Assembly: GCF_013839515.1 (NCBI RefSeq)
Contig: NZ_JACDNQ010000008.1
Location: 1-50,472 of the forward strand
Length of the DNA stretch: 50,472 bases
Direction of reading: 5' to 3'
Source: Natronomonas salinimetallica
Lineage (GTDB): Archaea > Halobacteriota > Halobacteria > Halobacteriales > Haloarculaceae
A program made the position numbers and the translations under genes. The notes under the pieces are model-generated. The model searched no databases. It saw only the letters and a program-made list of their open reading frames with translations, and had not been told where the DNA came from. Shown here one piece after another: positions 43,087-50,472 of this stretch (its first letter is position 1; every line of letters begins with the position of its first letter).

Positions 43087-43497
43087 ATGACCGACGCCTT
43101 CCGTCGTCTCAGGCGGCCGTTGCTCTACGTGATGGGGCCTCTGTACATCGCCGCCGGTATCATGCACTTTGTCGTCCCGGAACTGTACGTCCAGATCGTC
43201 CCGCCGGTCCTCCCGGCACCGCTCGCGCTCGTGTACGTCTCGGGGGTCGCCGAGATCGCGGCCGGAGTCGGCGTGTTGCTCCCGCGGACCCGCCGATACG
43301 CGGCGTGGGGGACGGTCGCGGTACTCGTTGCCGTCTTCCCGGCGAACGTCTACATGGCGACACACGGCGTCGTCATCGAGGGGATGCCGGGCGGCGGCGA
43401 CCCCTCCGCGCTCGTCCGCTGGGGACGGCTTCCGCTGCAGGGCGTGTTGATACTCTGGGCGCTCTGGTACACCGGACCACCCGCCGAGGGGGCCTGA
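43087..43497 (+). CDS. DoxX-family membrane protein
   Basis: A 136-aa protein with four predicted membrane helices (about residues 12-30, 48-68, 72-92, 112-130). GPLYIAAGIMHFVVPELYVQ and YVSGVAEIAAGVGVLLPRTR are DoxX/MauE-like motifs, with the conserved H in IMHF and E in VAEI. The biochemical role is unclear. ATG 43087 was chosen because the membrane protein starts here; an upstream in-frame ATG at 43009 would add a hydrophilic segment. Confidence 0.8.
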   Translation: MTDAFRRLRRPLLYVMGPLYIAAGIMHFVVPELYVQIVPPVLPAPLALVYVSGVAEIAAGVGVLLPRTRRYAAWGTVAVLVAVFPANVYMATHGVVIEGMPGGGDPSALVRWGRLPLQGVLILWALWYTGPPAEGA

Positions 43498-43498
43498 T

Positions 43499-43572
43499 AC
43501 TGCCGGCGATCCCGATGGCATGCGATTCGCGCGCCGGTGCCGCGATCGCGTCACGAACGTCTCGCCGGCAGT
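43499..43572. repeat. Perfect 11-bp inverted repeat between the DoxX gene and the MITE
   Basis: ACTGCCGGCGA (43499-43509) and TCGCCGGCAGT (43562-43572). The left arm follows TGATACTG at 43495, the same octamer that ends the neighbouring MITE. It is either a decayed MITE relative or a transcription-ending hairpin for the DoxX gene. Confidence 0.5.
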
Positions 43573-43591
43573 CTGGGTGCGTTCGGGTTGC

Positions 43592-43705
43592 TCATACTGA
43601 CGGACAAAAGAATGTACACACGACGCACGAGGATCACGCCGCTCGGCGGAGCGAACGGCGGATCACTCGTGAATCGGTTTCATTTGATTTCGTCCACCAG
43701 TATCA
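43592..43705 (+). mobile_element. MITE, 114 bp, copy 2
   Basis: The same length as the copy at 16802-16915, with 109 of 114 bases identical and the same ends (TCATACTGACGGAC... and ...GTCCACCAGTATCA). It lies in the gap between the DoxX and flavoprotein genes, about 50 bp before the promoter of the latter. No target duplication is evident. Confidence 0.9.
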
Positions 43706-43753
43706 GTTATATACCCGCGATGGCCTCGCGTCCCGAACACACGCCGCGGCCGG

Positions 43754-43761
43754 ATTTATTA
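43754..43761 (+). promoter_or_regulatory. TATA box of the CoADR-like gene
   Basis: ATTTATTA, centred about 27 nt before ATG 43785, consistent with a leaderless mRNA. Confidence 0.6.
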
Positions 43762-43784
43762 GTGAGCGCCGGGAGAAATCCCAC

Positions 43785-45194
43785 ATGACAACGTTCGTCG
43801 TCGTCGGCGGTGACGCAGCCGGAATGTCGGCCGCGAGCAAGGCAAAACGGGACGATCCCGACCTCGACGTGGTCGTCTTCGAGAAGGGCGAGTGGGTCTC
43901 CTACGGCGCGTGCGGGCTCCCCTACTACATCAAGGGTGAGATCCAATCGATCGAGCGTCTCGTCTCCGTCACGCCCGAGCAGTTCCGCGAGGAGCGCGAT
44001 ATCGACCTCCGGACGGGCCACGAGGTCGTCGGTATCGATCCCGGTGACCGGACCGTGACCGCGCGGAGCAACGGCGAAGAGACGGTTCTGTCCTACGATT
44101 CCCTGCTGGTCGCGACGGGAGCGGCGGCAACCGAGCCGCCGATCGAGGGCCTCGATCTGGATGGTGTCTACACCCTCGGATCGATGACCGACGGGAAGGA
44201 GCTTCGGGAGTTCGTCGCCCGCTCGCGGGAGACGTCGCCGATCGACCAACCCGATAGCGGCCCCGCGTGTCAGTATCTCGAAGACTGCAGCGGCCCGGTC
44301 GGGATCGTCGGCGGTGGGTACATCGGCGTCGAGATGGCCGAGGCGCTGGCCGAGAACGGCTTCGAGGTACATCTGTTTCAGCGCGGCGATCGGGTCCTCA
44401 AGGGGTTCAGCGACGCGACGAGCGAGGCCGTCGCCGATCACCTCGACGAGCAGGCCGTCTCGGTGTACCTGAACGCCGAAGTCGAGGCCGTCGACGGACG
44501 CGACGCCGTCCAGGCGGTCGTCACCGCCGACGAGCGCGTGCCGGCCGAGATGGTACTCATCGGTACGGGGGTCAGGCCGCGAACCGATCTCGCCGAGGAC
44601 GCCGGCATCGAACTCGGGCCGACGGGAGCGATCGCGACCGATGCCCACCGGGAGACGAGCGTCGAGGACGTCTACGCGGCCGGCGACTGTGCGGAGGCCG
44701 AACACGTCGTGACGGGCGACCCCGTCTACGTCCCGCTGGCGCTGACGGCGAACAGACACGGCCGTGCCATCGGACGAACCGTCGCCGGGACGCCGACCGA
44801 GGGCGGCGGTATCGCCGGAACCGCCGCGCTCAAAGCGTTCGAGATCGAGGCCGCGCGGACGGGCGTCCTCGACCACGACGAGGCCCACGATGCCGGGTTC
44901 GAGCCGGTCACGGAGACGATCGAGGCGAAGTCCAGGGCCGGCTACTATCCCGAGGGGGGGACGGTACGCGTGACGCTCACCGCCGACCGGGATTCGGGGC
45001 AGGTCCTCGGCGGGAGCCTCGCCAGCGAGTACGGTGAGGGGGCAGTCCACCGCAGCCACGCGTTGGTGGGCGCGGTCACGGAGGGTGTGACGCTGGGCGA
45101 TCTATCGAACTACGACCTCGCGTACGCCCCGCCGTTCAACACGACGTGGGACCCGATCTTGACCGCCGCGAAGGTGCTCGAGAGCAAACTGTAG
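43785..45194 (+). CDS. FAD-dependent pyridine-nucleotide disulfide oxidoreductase (CoA-disulfide reductase / NADH oxidase type)
   Basis: A 469-aa flavoprotein. The FAD fold is VVVGGDAAGMSAASKA; the single redox cysteine is C43 in SYGACGLPYYI, typical of CoA-disulfide reductase and Nox. The NAD(P)H fold is GPVGIVGGGYIGVEMAEALA; the FAD-binding VEDVYAAGDCAEAEHVV and the C-terminal dimerisation domain are present. It probably reduces a low-molecular-weight disulfide or O2 with NAD(P)H. It has its own promoter just past the MITE. Confidence 0.88.
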   Translation: MTTFVVVGGDAAGMSAASKAKRDDPDLDVVVFEKGEWVSYGACGLPYYIKGEIQSIERLVSVTPEQFREERDIDLRTGHEVVGIDPGDRTVTARSNGEETVLSYDSLLVATGAAATEPPIEGLDLDGVYTLGSMTDGKELREFVARSRETSPIDQPDSGPACQYLEDCSGPVGIVGGGYIGVEMAEALAENGFEVHLFQRGDRVLKGFSDATSEAVADHLDEQAVSVYLNAEVEAVDGRDAVQAVVTADERVPAEMVLIGTGVRPRTDLAEDAGIELGPTGAIATDAHRETSVEDVYAAGDCAEAEHVVTGDPVYVPLALTANRHGRAIGRTVAGTPTEGGGIAGTAALKAFEIEAARTGVLDHDEAHDAGFEPVTETIEAKSRAGYYPEGGTVRVTLTADRDSGQVLGGSLASEYGEGAVHRSHALVGAVTEGVTLGDLSNYDLAYAPPFNTTWDPILTAAKVLESKL

Positions 45195-45281
45195 TACGAA
45201 TCTGCATATCCGACGGATCGAACGCGCGGGATCACCACGAACCCGAACCGTTGATACGTCCGGCGCGCTCCCGATCCGGTA

Positions 45282-46175
45282 ATGACAGAGATCATCGACG
45301 GCGAGGCCGTCGCCGCCGACATCCGCGATTCGTTGGGCGAGAGCATCGAGAGACTGCAGGCCGACGGCGTCGAGCCGGGGCTCGCGACGGTCCTCATGAG
45401 CGACGACCCCGCAAGCGAGACGTACGTCTCGATGAAACAGCGCGACTGCGAGGAGGTCGGCATCGATGGTATTCACGTCGAGATCGACACCGACGCCCCG
45501 CCGTCGGATCTCTATGAGACGATCGACGATCTCAACGGGGACCCGGGCGTCCACGGCATTCTGGTGCAGATGCCGCTCGTCGAGGGGATCGACAGCCGTC
45601 GTGTGCTCCGCAGTATCGACCCGATGAAGGACGTCGACGGATTCCACCCCGAGAATGTCGGCCGACTCGTCGCCGGCCACGATCGGTATCGGCCCTGTAC
45701 GCCTCACGGCATTCAGAAGCTGCTCGGGGCATACGACATCGAGACGGAGGGTGCTGACGTCGTCGTCGTCGGGCGATCGAACATCGTCGGCAAGCCGCTT
45801 GCGAACCTGCTCTTACAGAAGGCCGATGACGGGAACGCGACGGTAACCGTCTGTCACTCCCGGACGGACGACCTCGGCGCGAAGACCCGGAACGCGGACA
45901 TCGTCGTGGCCGCGGTCGGGATTCCCGAACTGATCGACGCAGGGATGGTCCGTGAGGGCGCAACCGTGATCGACGTCGGCGTCAACCGCGTCGACGCCGA
46001 TACCGAGAAGGGCTACGAGCTCGTCGGCGACGTGGACTACGAGGGCGTCGCGGCGGTCGCCGGGGCGATCACCCCGGTTCCGGGCGGCGTCGGGCCGATG
46101 ACCCGGGCGATGTTGTTGTACAACACCGTCAAGGCCGCGGGGCTGCAAAACGACGTCGACGTCGATCTCCCCTGA
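45282..46175 (+). CDS. folD: Methylenetetrahydrofolate dehydrogenase / methenyltetrahydrofolate cyclohydrolase
   Basis: A 297-aa bifunctional FolD. The catalytic-site motif ETYVSMKQRDCEEVGI (Y and K) and ILVQMPLVEGID are in the first half, VVVGRSNIVGKPLANLLLQK binds NADP, and the closing PVPGGVGPMTRAMLLYNTVK is the FolD signature. It interconverts methylene-, methenyl- and formyl-tetrahydrofolate, downstream of GlyA. Its TGA shares a base with the next ATG. Confidence 0.96.
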   Translation: MTEIIDGEAVAADIRDSLGESIERLQADGVEPGLATVLMSDDPASETYVSMKQRDCEEVGIDGIHVEIDTDAPPSDLYETIDDLNGDPGVHGILVQMPLVEGIDSRRVLRSIDPMKDVDGFHPENVGRLVAGHDRYRPCTPHGIQKLLGAYDIETEGADVVVVGRSNIVGKPLANLLLQKADDGNATVTVCHSRTDDLGAKTRNADIVVAAVGIPELIDAGMVREGATVIDVGVNRVDADTEKGYELVGDVDYEGVAAVAGAITPVPGGVGPMTRAMLLYNTVKAAGLQNDVDVDLP

Positions 46176-46684
46176 TGTCGCCGCCCGCCGGCAGTCCCGA
46201 CGTATTCGCCGGATACGACGAGTTCTACCGAACGAGAGAGCGGATCGAACTCGATCCGGCACGCTTCCGGAAGGGTCTCAGGCGGGGCGACGACGGTGCG
46301 TGGGGCGTCGGCGCGCTCGTCGCCTTCGAGGGTCGCGGGCTGTTCGTCCGCGAGGGCGACAGATGGTTACTCCCCGGCGGCCGCCTCGAGGCCGACGAGA
46401 CGCCCGAGGTGGGCGCAAAGCGGGAGGTCCGCGAGGAGACCGGTCTCGACGTCGAGATCACCGGCCTCGGTGCCGTCGCCGAGCAGACGTTCGTCGACCG
46501 GGAGTCCGGGGACTCCTATGAGTTCCGGTTTGCGACCTTCCTCGGCCACCCCGTGGCGTCGGCTCCCGAACTCCCCGACGCCCCCGACGATCACGCCATC
46601 GACGAAGTCGCATGGCACCGAGACGTTCCAGCCGACACGTTCGATCGGGACCTCGTCGTCCGGCTTTTCGAGGCGTATATTTAA
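46175..46684 (+). CDS. NUDIX hydrolase
   Basis: A 169-aa protein with a full NUDIX box at residues 68-90 (G-x5-E-x7-REVREETG-L; GGRLEADETPEVGAKREVRE). The family cleaves nucleoside diphosphates linked to another group; the substrate is not evident. It overlaps folD by one base (TGATG), so it is co-translated. Confidence 0.9.
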   Translation: MSPPAGSPDVFAGYDEFYRTRERIELDPARFRKGLRRGDDGAWGVGALVAFEGRGLFVREGDRWLLPGGRLEADETPEVGAKREVREETGLDVEITGLGAVAEQTFVDRESGDSYEFRFATFLGHPVASAPELPDAPDDHAIDEVAWHRDVPADTFDRDLVVRLFEAYI

Positions 46685-46906
46685 ATACCGGAACGCGGCC
46701 AACGGCCGTATGCCCTGACGAGTCGACCGCGTTCCGCCCAGGCGGGAGTGCGACGCACGGAACGTGACCCCCCGGACGTGTCGCCTGTTCGCTACCGAGA
46801 CGCCCAGCGTCCTCTGTGACCGGCGGACCGACTGCCGACCCCGACCGGTACCAGCCCAGCGACGGGCCGCCGGCCGCCGGATTGGGCGGATGGCTCCTAC
46901 CGACGT

Positions 46907-47629
46907 CTACCGGCCCCGGGAGCCGAGCGAGTCGAGTCGCTCCTCGGCCACGGCGAGCTCCCCCTCATCGCCGTCGGCCAGGTACCGACCGACAGACCGC
47001 GCCGCGGCGAGGAGGGTCTCCGACTCCCGAGGTGAGACGTCACCGTCGAGCGCACGTATCCGTTTTACGTGCGCTGAGAGCCGTTCTAACGCACCAGCAA
47101 CACCCGGATCGGGGTTTTCCTCGAGGTACGTCCGGACGTTACTGCGGTACTCTCGAACCGCGTTGGCGTACGCCAGCCCCCGCATAGCGCGCATCGACGC
47201 CGGGACTGCCTCCGGCGCAGGCCTTCGTTCTTCGTCGGCCCGCAACAGTTCGGTAAAGTACCACTCCTCGTCGTCGGAAACGTCGATTCGTCGACCTACC
47301 TCCGCGGCGACGTGTTTGAGTTCCATCGCGGCCAAATACGCGTCGTCAAGCGGCTGGAGCCGTCCGGCGTCGATAAAGCCGTAGCCGCGCGTGAACTCAC
47401 GGGCACGGTCACTCGCGCGGCTGGCGAGCCGATCGATGGGCTCGGCATCGATATCCGCACGTATCGGTGTCAGATCGAGCGTTGCCGACGTCGCCGTGTG
47501 GAGCGCACGTTCCTCGTCGATCCCGACGCTGTGGGCGCTTCCACAGGACGGACACGATATCTCTCCCGTCTCGTAGTACGACCACTGTGTCCCACACGCC
47601 TTGCACTCACGTTGGCCGCGGAGCTTCAT
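46907..47629 (-). CDS. Haloarchaeal TFIIB-like zinc-ribbon protein, function unknown
   Basis: A 240-aa protein. MKLRGQRECKACGTQWSYYE and ISCPSCGSAHSVG form an N-terminal four-cysteine zinc ribbon (C9, C12, C27, C30 region). The rest is helical (DDAYLAAMELKHVAAEVGRR, then SMRAMRGLAYANAVREYRSN and RTYLEENPDPGVAGALERLS). I recognise it as a conserved haloarchaeal protein without known role. The start at 47629 begins the zinc ribbon; the frame extends upstream only into the asparaginase gene region. Confidence 0.7.
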   Translation of the reverse strand: MKLRGQRECKACGTQWSYYETGEISCPSCGSAHSVGIDEERALHTATSATLDLTPIRADIDAEPIDRLASRASDRAREFTRGYGFIDAGRLQPLDDAYLAAMELKHVAAEVGRRIDVSDDEEWYFTELLRADEERRPAPEAVPASMRAMRGLAYANAVREYRSNVRTYLEENPDPGVAGALERLSAHVKRIRALDGDVSPRESETLLAAARSVGRYLADGDEGELAVAEERLDSLGSRGR

Positions 47630-47666
47630 ACCGACACTGGGATACGACGGCTCAAAACACCCTCGG

Positions 47667-48617
47667 CTACGTATCGAGGGCCTCGAAACGGTCTTCGACG
47701 CACTCGGCCGCGAGTGCGAGCATGAGTTCGATGCGGGTCGCCCACGGAGTGCCGTGGGCAAACCGGACGTGATCGTGGGCCGCGAGCGCTGCCGCCCCAC
47801 CGGCGGTTCCATAGACCGGTTCGGAGGGTCCGGCGTGACACCGCGACGTAACGACGACCGGACACGACGCCTCGGCGATTTCCTCGCCTAACGCCGTGGT
47901 CGCGTTCCCGAGACCGGTTCCGGCGACGACGATGCCGTCGGCACGGGCCTCGGCGTCCTCGAAGGCGTCCCGGCCGATACCCGAGGCCGACACGACGATC
48001 GGGACAGTCGGATGTCTTCCGGGATCGGGAACCGGAACCGTCGTACTCGACCCCTTCGGCCGCCGATACCAGTGTACTCGCTCGCGCGTGAATCGTGCGA
48101 TCGCCCCCGCCTCGGGCGACCGAAACGTATCGAGCGCGCAGGTGTGTGCCTTCCGGGCGGTCGCTGCGGCGTGTAACTCCTCGTCGAAGGCCACGAACGC
48201 GCCCTGCCCGACACGCTCGTGGGCTGCGGCGCGGACCGCGGTCACGAGGTTTGCCGGCCCGTCGCTTCCCTGCTCGTCCGGGCGTCGTTGGGCCCCTGTC
48301 ACGACGACCGATGTCTCGCAGGTGAGATCGAGATACCGAGCCGTCTCCGCGAGCGTGTCCGTCCCGTGGGTGACGACGGTTCCATCGACATCCGTTCCGA
48401 TCTCGCGTATCCTTTCGGCGAGGCGGGCACACACCGCCGGCGACATATCGAATCCCGGACGGTCGGCGACCGTCTCGACGGTGACGTTCGCGTGTGTCTC
48501 GAGTTCGGGGACGGTCTCGACGAGCTCGTCACCGGAGAGTTCGGGGGCGGCCCCCCGTTCGTCCCCGTCGGCGGTCGAGGCGATGGTTCCACCCGTGGCG
48601 ATGACGTGTACGTCCAT
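47667..48617 (-). CDS. L-asparaginase
   Basis: A 316-aa protein hydrolysing asparagine to aspartate and ammonia. It has both catalytic threonine motifs: VIATGGTIAST at the N-terminus and VVTHGTDTLAETARYL near residue 85. DEQGSDGPANLVTAVRAAAH is the third conserved region. The start at 48617 begins directly at MDVHVIATGG; an in-frame ATG at 48704 would add 29 residues. The protein is tightly followed by the zinc-ribbon gene on the same strand. Confidence 0.93.
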   Translation of the reverse strand: MDVHVIATGGTIASTADGDERGAAPELSGDELVETVPELETHANVTVETVADRPGFDMSPAVCARLAERIREIGTDVDGTVVTHGTDTLAETARYLDLTCETSVVVTGAQRRPDEQGSDGPANLVTAVRAAAHERVGQGAFVAFDEELHAAATARKAHTCALDTFRSPEAGAIARFTRERVHWYRRPKGSSTTVPVPDPGRHPTVPIVVSASGIGRDAFEDAEARADGIVVAGTGLGNATTALGEEIAEASCPVVVTSRCHAGPSEPVYGTAGGAAALAAHDHVRFAHGTPWATRIELMLALAAECVEDRFEALDT

Positions 48618-48728
48618 GATCGGGTCTCCATCGGCGGTCGGTTGGACGTTTCGATCGCCGGGCGTCGGGGCCGCCCCGAAATCCGCTGGATAACGAACGT
48701 TCATGAGTCCGGTCGGCGTAACAACGGT

Positions 48729-48875
48729 ATGCGCGACGAAGAGGAAATCCGCGAACAGTACGAATTCCTGAAGGCCGAACTGGACGACGAGGAAATGAAC
48801 CACGAGGGCGTCCGTCGGATGTTCACGTATTATAAGCGGGCCCTCGGATGGACCCTCGGAGAGGAGCACATCTGA
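48729..48875 (+). CDS. 48-aa acidic conserved protein
   Basis: MRDEEEIREQYEFLKAELDD, then EEMNHEGVRRMFTYYKRALG and WTLGEEHI. It is a predicted two-helix, highly charged protein; I recognise it as conserved among haloarchaea, role unknown. It is divergent from the asparaginase gene, and the promoter lies in the 111-bp gap between the two starts. Confidence 0.65.
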   Translation: MRDEEEIREQYEFLKAELDDEEMNHEGVRRMFTYYKRALGWTLGEEHI

Positions 48876-48901
48876 GGGCAGAGAACGGTCCTGGTCCGGT
48901 A

Positions 48902-48909
48902 CATTTATA
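48902..48909 (+). promoter_or_regulatory. TATA-like box before the hairpin region
   Basis: CATTTATAC at about 48901-48909, 26 nt before the predicted RNA start near 48930. Confidence 0.4.
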
Positions 48910-48929
48910 CGTCGGTGAGCATTTGTCTA

Positions 48930-49040
48930 CGGTGACGCTTCGCTTGGAGGGCCGAAGCGTCAGCGGGGACCAATTCAGGGCGGCAAGCGCCCGACCGGCT
49001 CTTTTCATCCGGTCGGACGCTTTCCACTCTCGCTGAACCG
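48930..49040 (+). ncRNA. Candidate structured small RNA (three consecutive hairpins)
   Basis: A TATA-like box is followed by three clean stem-loops: TGACGCTTCG/CGAAGCGTCA (48933-48962, loop of 10), GGGCG/CGCCC (48978-48992, loop of 5) and CGACCGG/CCGGTCG (48992-49015, loop of 10). No frame of coding quality covers it, and it occupies part of an otherwise empty 457-bp gap (48876-49332). I do not recognise a known RNA family. A 5' regulatory element or terminator cluster is possible. From 49041 to the padR promoter I see nothing definite. Confidence 0.35.
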
Positions 49041-49286
49041 AGGACCGACCACATCGTTCGACGCGAGTAACCACCGGGACGGCGTATCGCCCGAAGAACC
49101 TTCGCCGGCGTGGGCGTGGTGTTCGGACGTGCGTACTGTCATGGCACCTGAAACTATCCGACGAAGAGACCAGTAATTATCGAGACAGCTCCCCCGAGAT
49201 CCCGGCCCGATGTGTTCCGACGCCGTCGGCTACCTCCACTACATTCGGCCATACGACCGGTCCCGTCATCGGCTGGGATAGATCCG

Positions 49287-49296
49287 ATATATTTAA
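49287..49296 (+). promoter_or_regulatory. TATA box of the padR gene
   Basis: ATATATTTAA, about 41 nt before ATG 49333, implying a leader of about 15 nt. Confidence 0.55.
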
Positions 49297-49332
49297 CCTA
49301 ATACGACAGTTATTCTAGCATAGATCTTACCG

Positions 49333-49611
49333 ATGCACGACCTGACAGGGTTTCAACGCGACTTACTGTACGTGATCACCGGCCGAGACGACCCCCACGG
49401 GCTGGCAATAAAGGAGGAGCTCGAGGATTACTACGAAAAGGAGATCCATCACGGGCGTCTCTACCCGAACCTCGATACGCTCGTCGAGAAGGGTCTCGTC
49501 GAGAAGGGCCAACGCGACCGGCGAACGAACTTCTATACGCTCACCCGACGTGGCCGGCGTGAGATCGACGCACGCCGCGACTGGGAAGATCAGTACGTCG
49601 ACACGGAGTGA
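49333..49611 (+). CDS. PadR-family transcriptional regulator
   Basis: A 92-aa winged-helix protein: FQRDLLYVITGRDDPHGLAI, then GRLYPNLDTLVEKGLVEKGQ and TNFYTLTRRGRREID, the typical PadR order (helix-turn-helix, wing, short C-terminal helix). It lacks the long C-terminal helix of larger PadR members. The regulated gene is unknown; the following DUF357 gene on the same strand is possible. Confidence 0.88.
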   Translation: MHDLTGFQRDLLYVITGRDDPHGLAIKEELEDYYEKEIHHGRLYPNLDTLVEKGLVEKGQRDRRTNFYTLTRRGRREIDARRDWEDQYVDTE

Positions 49612-49668
49612 CGGCCGGCCATTCGACAGGACCCGACCCGTTTTGTGTCTCACCGGCGAGTGTCGGAT

Positions 49669-49953
49669 ATGGGCGCGGATCTCGAAGAAAAGACGGACCG
49701 CTACGAAACGCTCCTCTCGGCGGCACTGGAGGCCGCCGAAATCGCACCACAGGAAGGGACGCCGTTGTACGAAGCTGCCACCGACTACAGGGAGATGGCG
49801 CGGTCGTACCTCGAGGACGGCCGGCACTTCCGCGAACAGGGCGATCCCGTCAACGCTCTCGCGTCGTTTTCCTATGGCCACGGATGGATGGATGCAGGCG
49901 CACGCATCGGCGTGTTCGACGTCCCGACCGACGGCCACCTGTTCACGCTCTGA
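49669..49953 (+). CDS. DUF357 family protein
   Basis: A 94-aa helical protein conserved in archaea: LEEKTDRYETLLSAALEAAE, then YEAATDYREMARSYLEDGRH and QGDPVNALASFSYGHGWMDA, a helical repeat-like pattern matching DUF357. Function unknown. ATG 49669 begins the conserved part; an upstream ATG at 49645 adds eight residues. It lies between padR and tfb on the same strand. Confidence 0.8.
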   Translation: MGADLEEKTDRYETLLSAALEAAEIAPQEGTPLYEAATDYREMARSYLEDGRHFREQGDPVNALASFSYGHGWMDAGARIGVFDVPTDGHLFTL

Positions 49954-50018
49954 ATGCGGTGTTCGTTCCCCGTTCGACCGACCGACGGCCGTCCCGAGCC
50001 GCCGGCGGTCTGGAAGCA

Positions 50019-50072
50019 ATATTTATTAAGGATATGTCCGTTCTCGATACCGTCGTACGACAGACGGTATCG
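50019..50072 (+). promoter_or_regulatory. TATA-like box with a 10-bp palindrome upstream of tfb
   Basis: TATTTATTA (about 50019-50027) is followed by the perfect inverted repeat CGATACCGTC (50045-50054) / GACGGTATCG (50063-50072) with an eight-nt spacer. It could be an operator in the tfb control region or the start of a small RNA. Confidence 0.4.
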
Positions 50073-50129
50073 CACAATACTGCTCGAAACGACCGAATTC
50101 GACGCCTTTAGTCCTGCCTCCAGCAAAAC

Positions 50130-50137
50130 ATTTAAGT
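50130..50137 (+). promoter_or_regulatory. TATA box of tfb
   Basis: ATTTAAGT (about 50130-50137) within AAAACATTTAAGTAC, a good BRE-TATA match. The transcript would start near 50160, giving an untranslated leader of about 64 nt, long for a haloarchaeal gene. Confidence 0.55.
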
Positions 50138-50223
50138 ACTTTTCGGACTAACGTTGAATCAGCAGTAGCCCGCTTCCGGATTCTTTGGTTTCCCGTCTCC
50201 GGAGTCGGACGTAACCCACCACC

Positions 50224-50472
50224 ATGAGTAACACTGGAATCCGAACCTACAACGAAGAGAGCCGAACCGAACGGACCGAACAGACCGATAGCACCGAGGA
50301 CGTATCGACCTGTCCGGAGTGTAACGCCCGCCTCGAGGCCGATTCGGAGCACGGCGAGACGGTCTGTACCGAGTGTGGCCTCGTCGTCGAGGAAGACGAG
50401 ATCGACCGCGGTCCCGAGTGGCGCGCCTTCGACAGCGCCGAAAAGGACCAAAAGTCCCGCGTCGGGGCCCCC
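50224..50472 (+). CDS. tfb: Transcription initiation factor IIB (TFB), 5' part
   Basis: The first 83 codons of TFB; the gene runs off the window. A variable, charged N-terminus precedes the zinc ribbon with C30, C33, C48 and C51 (STCPECNARLEAD and VCTECGLVVEEDEI). The B-finger/reader region follows (IDRGPEWRAFDSAEKDQKSR). TFB links TBP-bound promoters to RNA polymerase. Haloarchaea encode several TFBs, and which paralogue this is cannot be told from this part. Confidence 0.95.
   Translation, partial: MSNTGIRTYNEESRTERTEQTDSTEDVSTCPECNARLEADSEHGETVCTECGLVVEEDEIDRGPEWRAFDSAEKDQKSRVGAP

Noticed and set aside
46764..47384. Plus-strand Ser/Arg-rich frame of 206 codons
   Set aside because: Shadow of the minus-strand zinc-ribbon gene, whose cysteine pattern is convincing.

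Overview
The window is chromosomal DNA from a haloarchaeon (class Halobacteria). The evidence is the archaeal gene order of the S10/spc ribosomal cluster with the eukaryote-like members eS4, eL32 and eL19, very acidic proteins with Asp/Glu-rich tails, high GC with strong third-position G/C bias, TATA boxes about 26 nt before many start codons (leaderless mRNAs), an RNase P protein gene and a TFB gene. I cannot fix the genus from sequence alone.

Layout. 1-1030: the 3' end of an IS200/IS605-type (TnpB) element, two small haloarchaeal genes and tRNA-Gly(GCC). 1151-15466: one long operon that starts with a SPOUT RNA methyltransferase gene and runs rpl3-rpl4-rpl23-rpl2-rps19-rpl22-rps3-rpl29-rnp1-rps17-rpl14-rpl24-rps4e-rpl5-rps14-rps8-rpl6-rpl32e-rpl19e-rpl18-rps5-rpl30-rpl15-secY. 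Most junctions are ATGA/GTGA/TAATG overlaps. A hairpin plus T-rich tract follows secY. 15467-22917: a decayed accessory island holding a 5'-truncated CoiA-like nuclease, a small protein, a DEDD-type exonuclease broken by a 114-bp MITE and a frameshift, a toxin/antitoxin-like pair, a gutted family-B DNA polymerase, an IS6-family insertion sequence with a premature stop, a PQQ-propeller lipoprotein and the 3' end of an AAA/DUF234 ATPase. 22918-26795: trkA, a formate/nitrite-transporter-like protein fused to two UspA domains, and a small conserved gene.

26882-30383: adk, an Oxa1/EMC3-like (DUF106) membrane protein, cmk and cbf5/truB, a group that in many haloarchaea lies directly behind secY, so the island appears to have split a conserved block. 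30541-32450: tRNA-Pro(GGG) with a duplicated 3' end, a zinc-ribbon protein, transposase debris, a 405-bp symmetrical element carrying a ribbon-helix-helix gene between two copies of a GTGCAC palindrome, and a second TnpB-element right end. 32447-39477: FAD amine oxidase (DAAO family), a LUD-type lactate-utilisation gene pair, an MscS channel and a stand-alone YcaO protein. 39478-40580: an AT-richer pilin gene bracketed by a MITE and a solo IS end.

40781-50472: the TbsP-like regulator, one-carbon genes glyA and folD separated by a DoxX protein, a second MITE copy and a CoA-disulfide-reductase-like flavoprotein, then NUDIX, zinc-ribbon and asparaginase genes, a 48-aa protein, a likely structured RNA region, a PadR regulator, a DUF357 protein and the 5' end of tfb.

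The clearest unusual signals are the accessory island between secY and adk, the paired MITE copies with a reconstructable empty site, the RHH mini-element with operator-like palindromes at both ends, the tRNA-Pro att-like duplication, short tandem duplications that span gene stop codons, and a three-hairpin putative RNA upstream of padR. I found no CRISPR array and no complete, clearly new multi-gene system. The best candidate for one is the translationally coupled CoiA-like/small protein/exonuclease cassette, which is decayed here.
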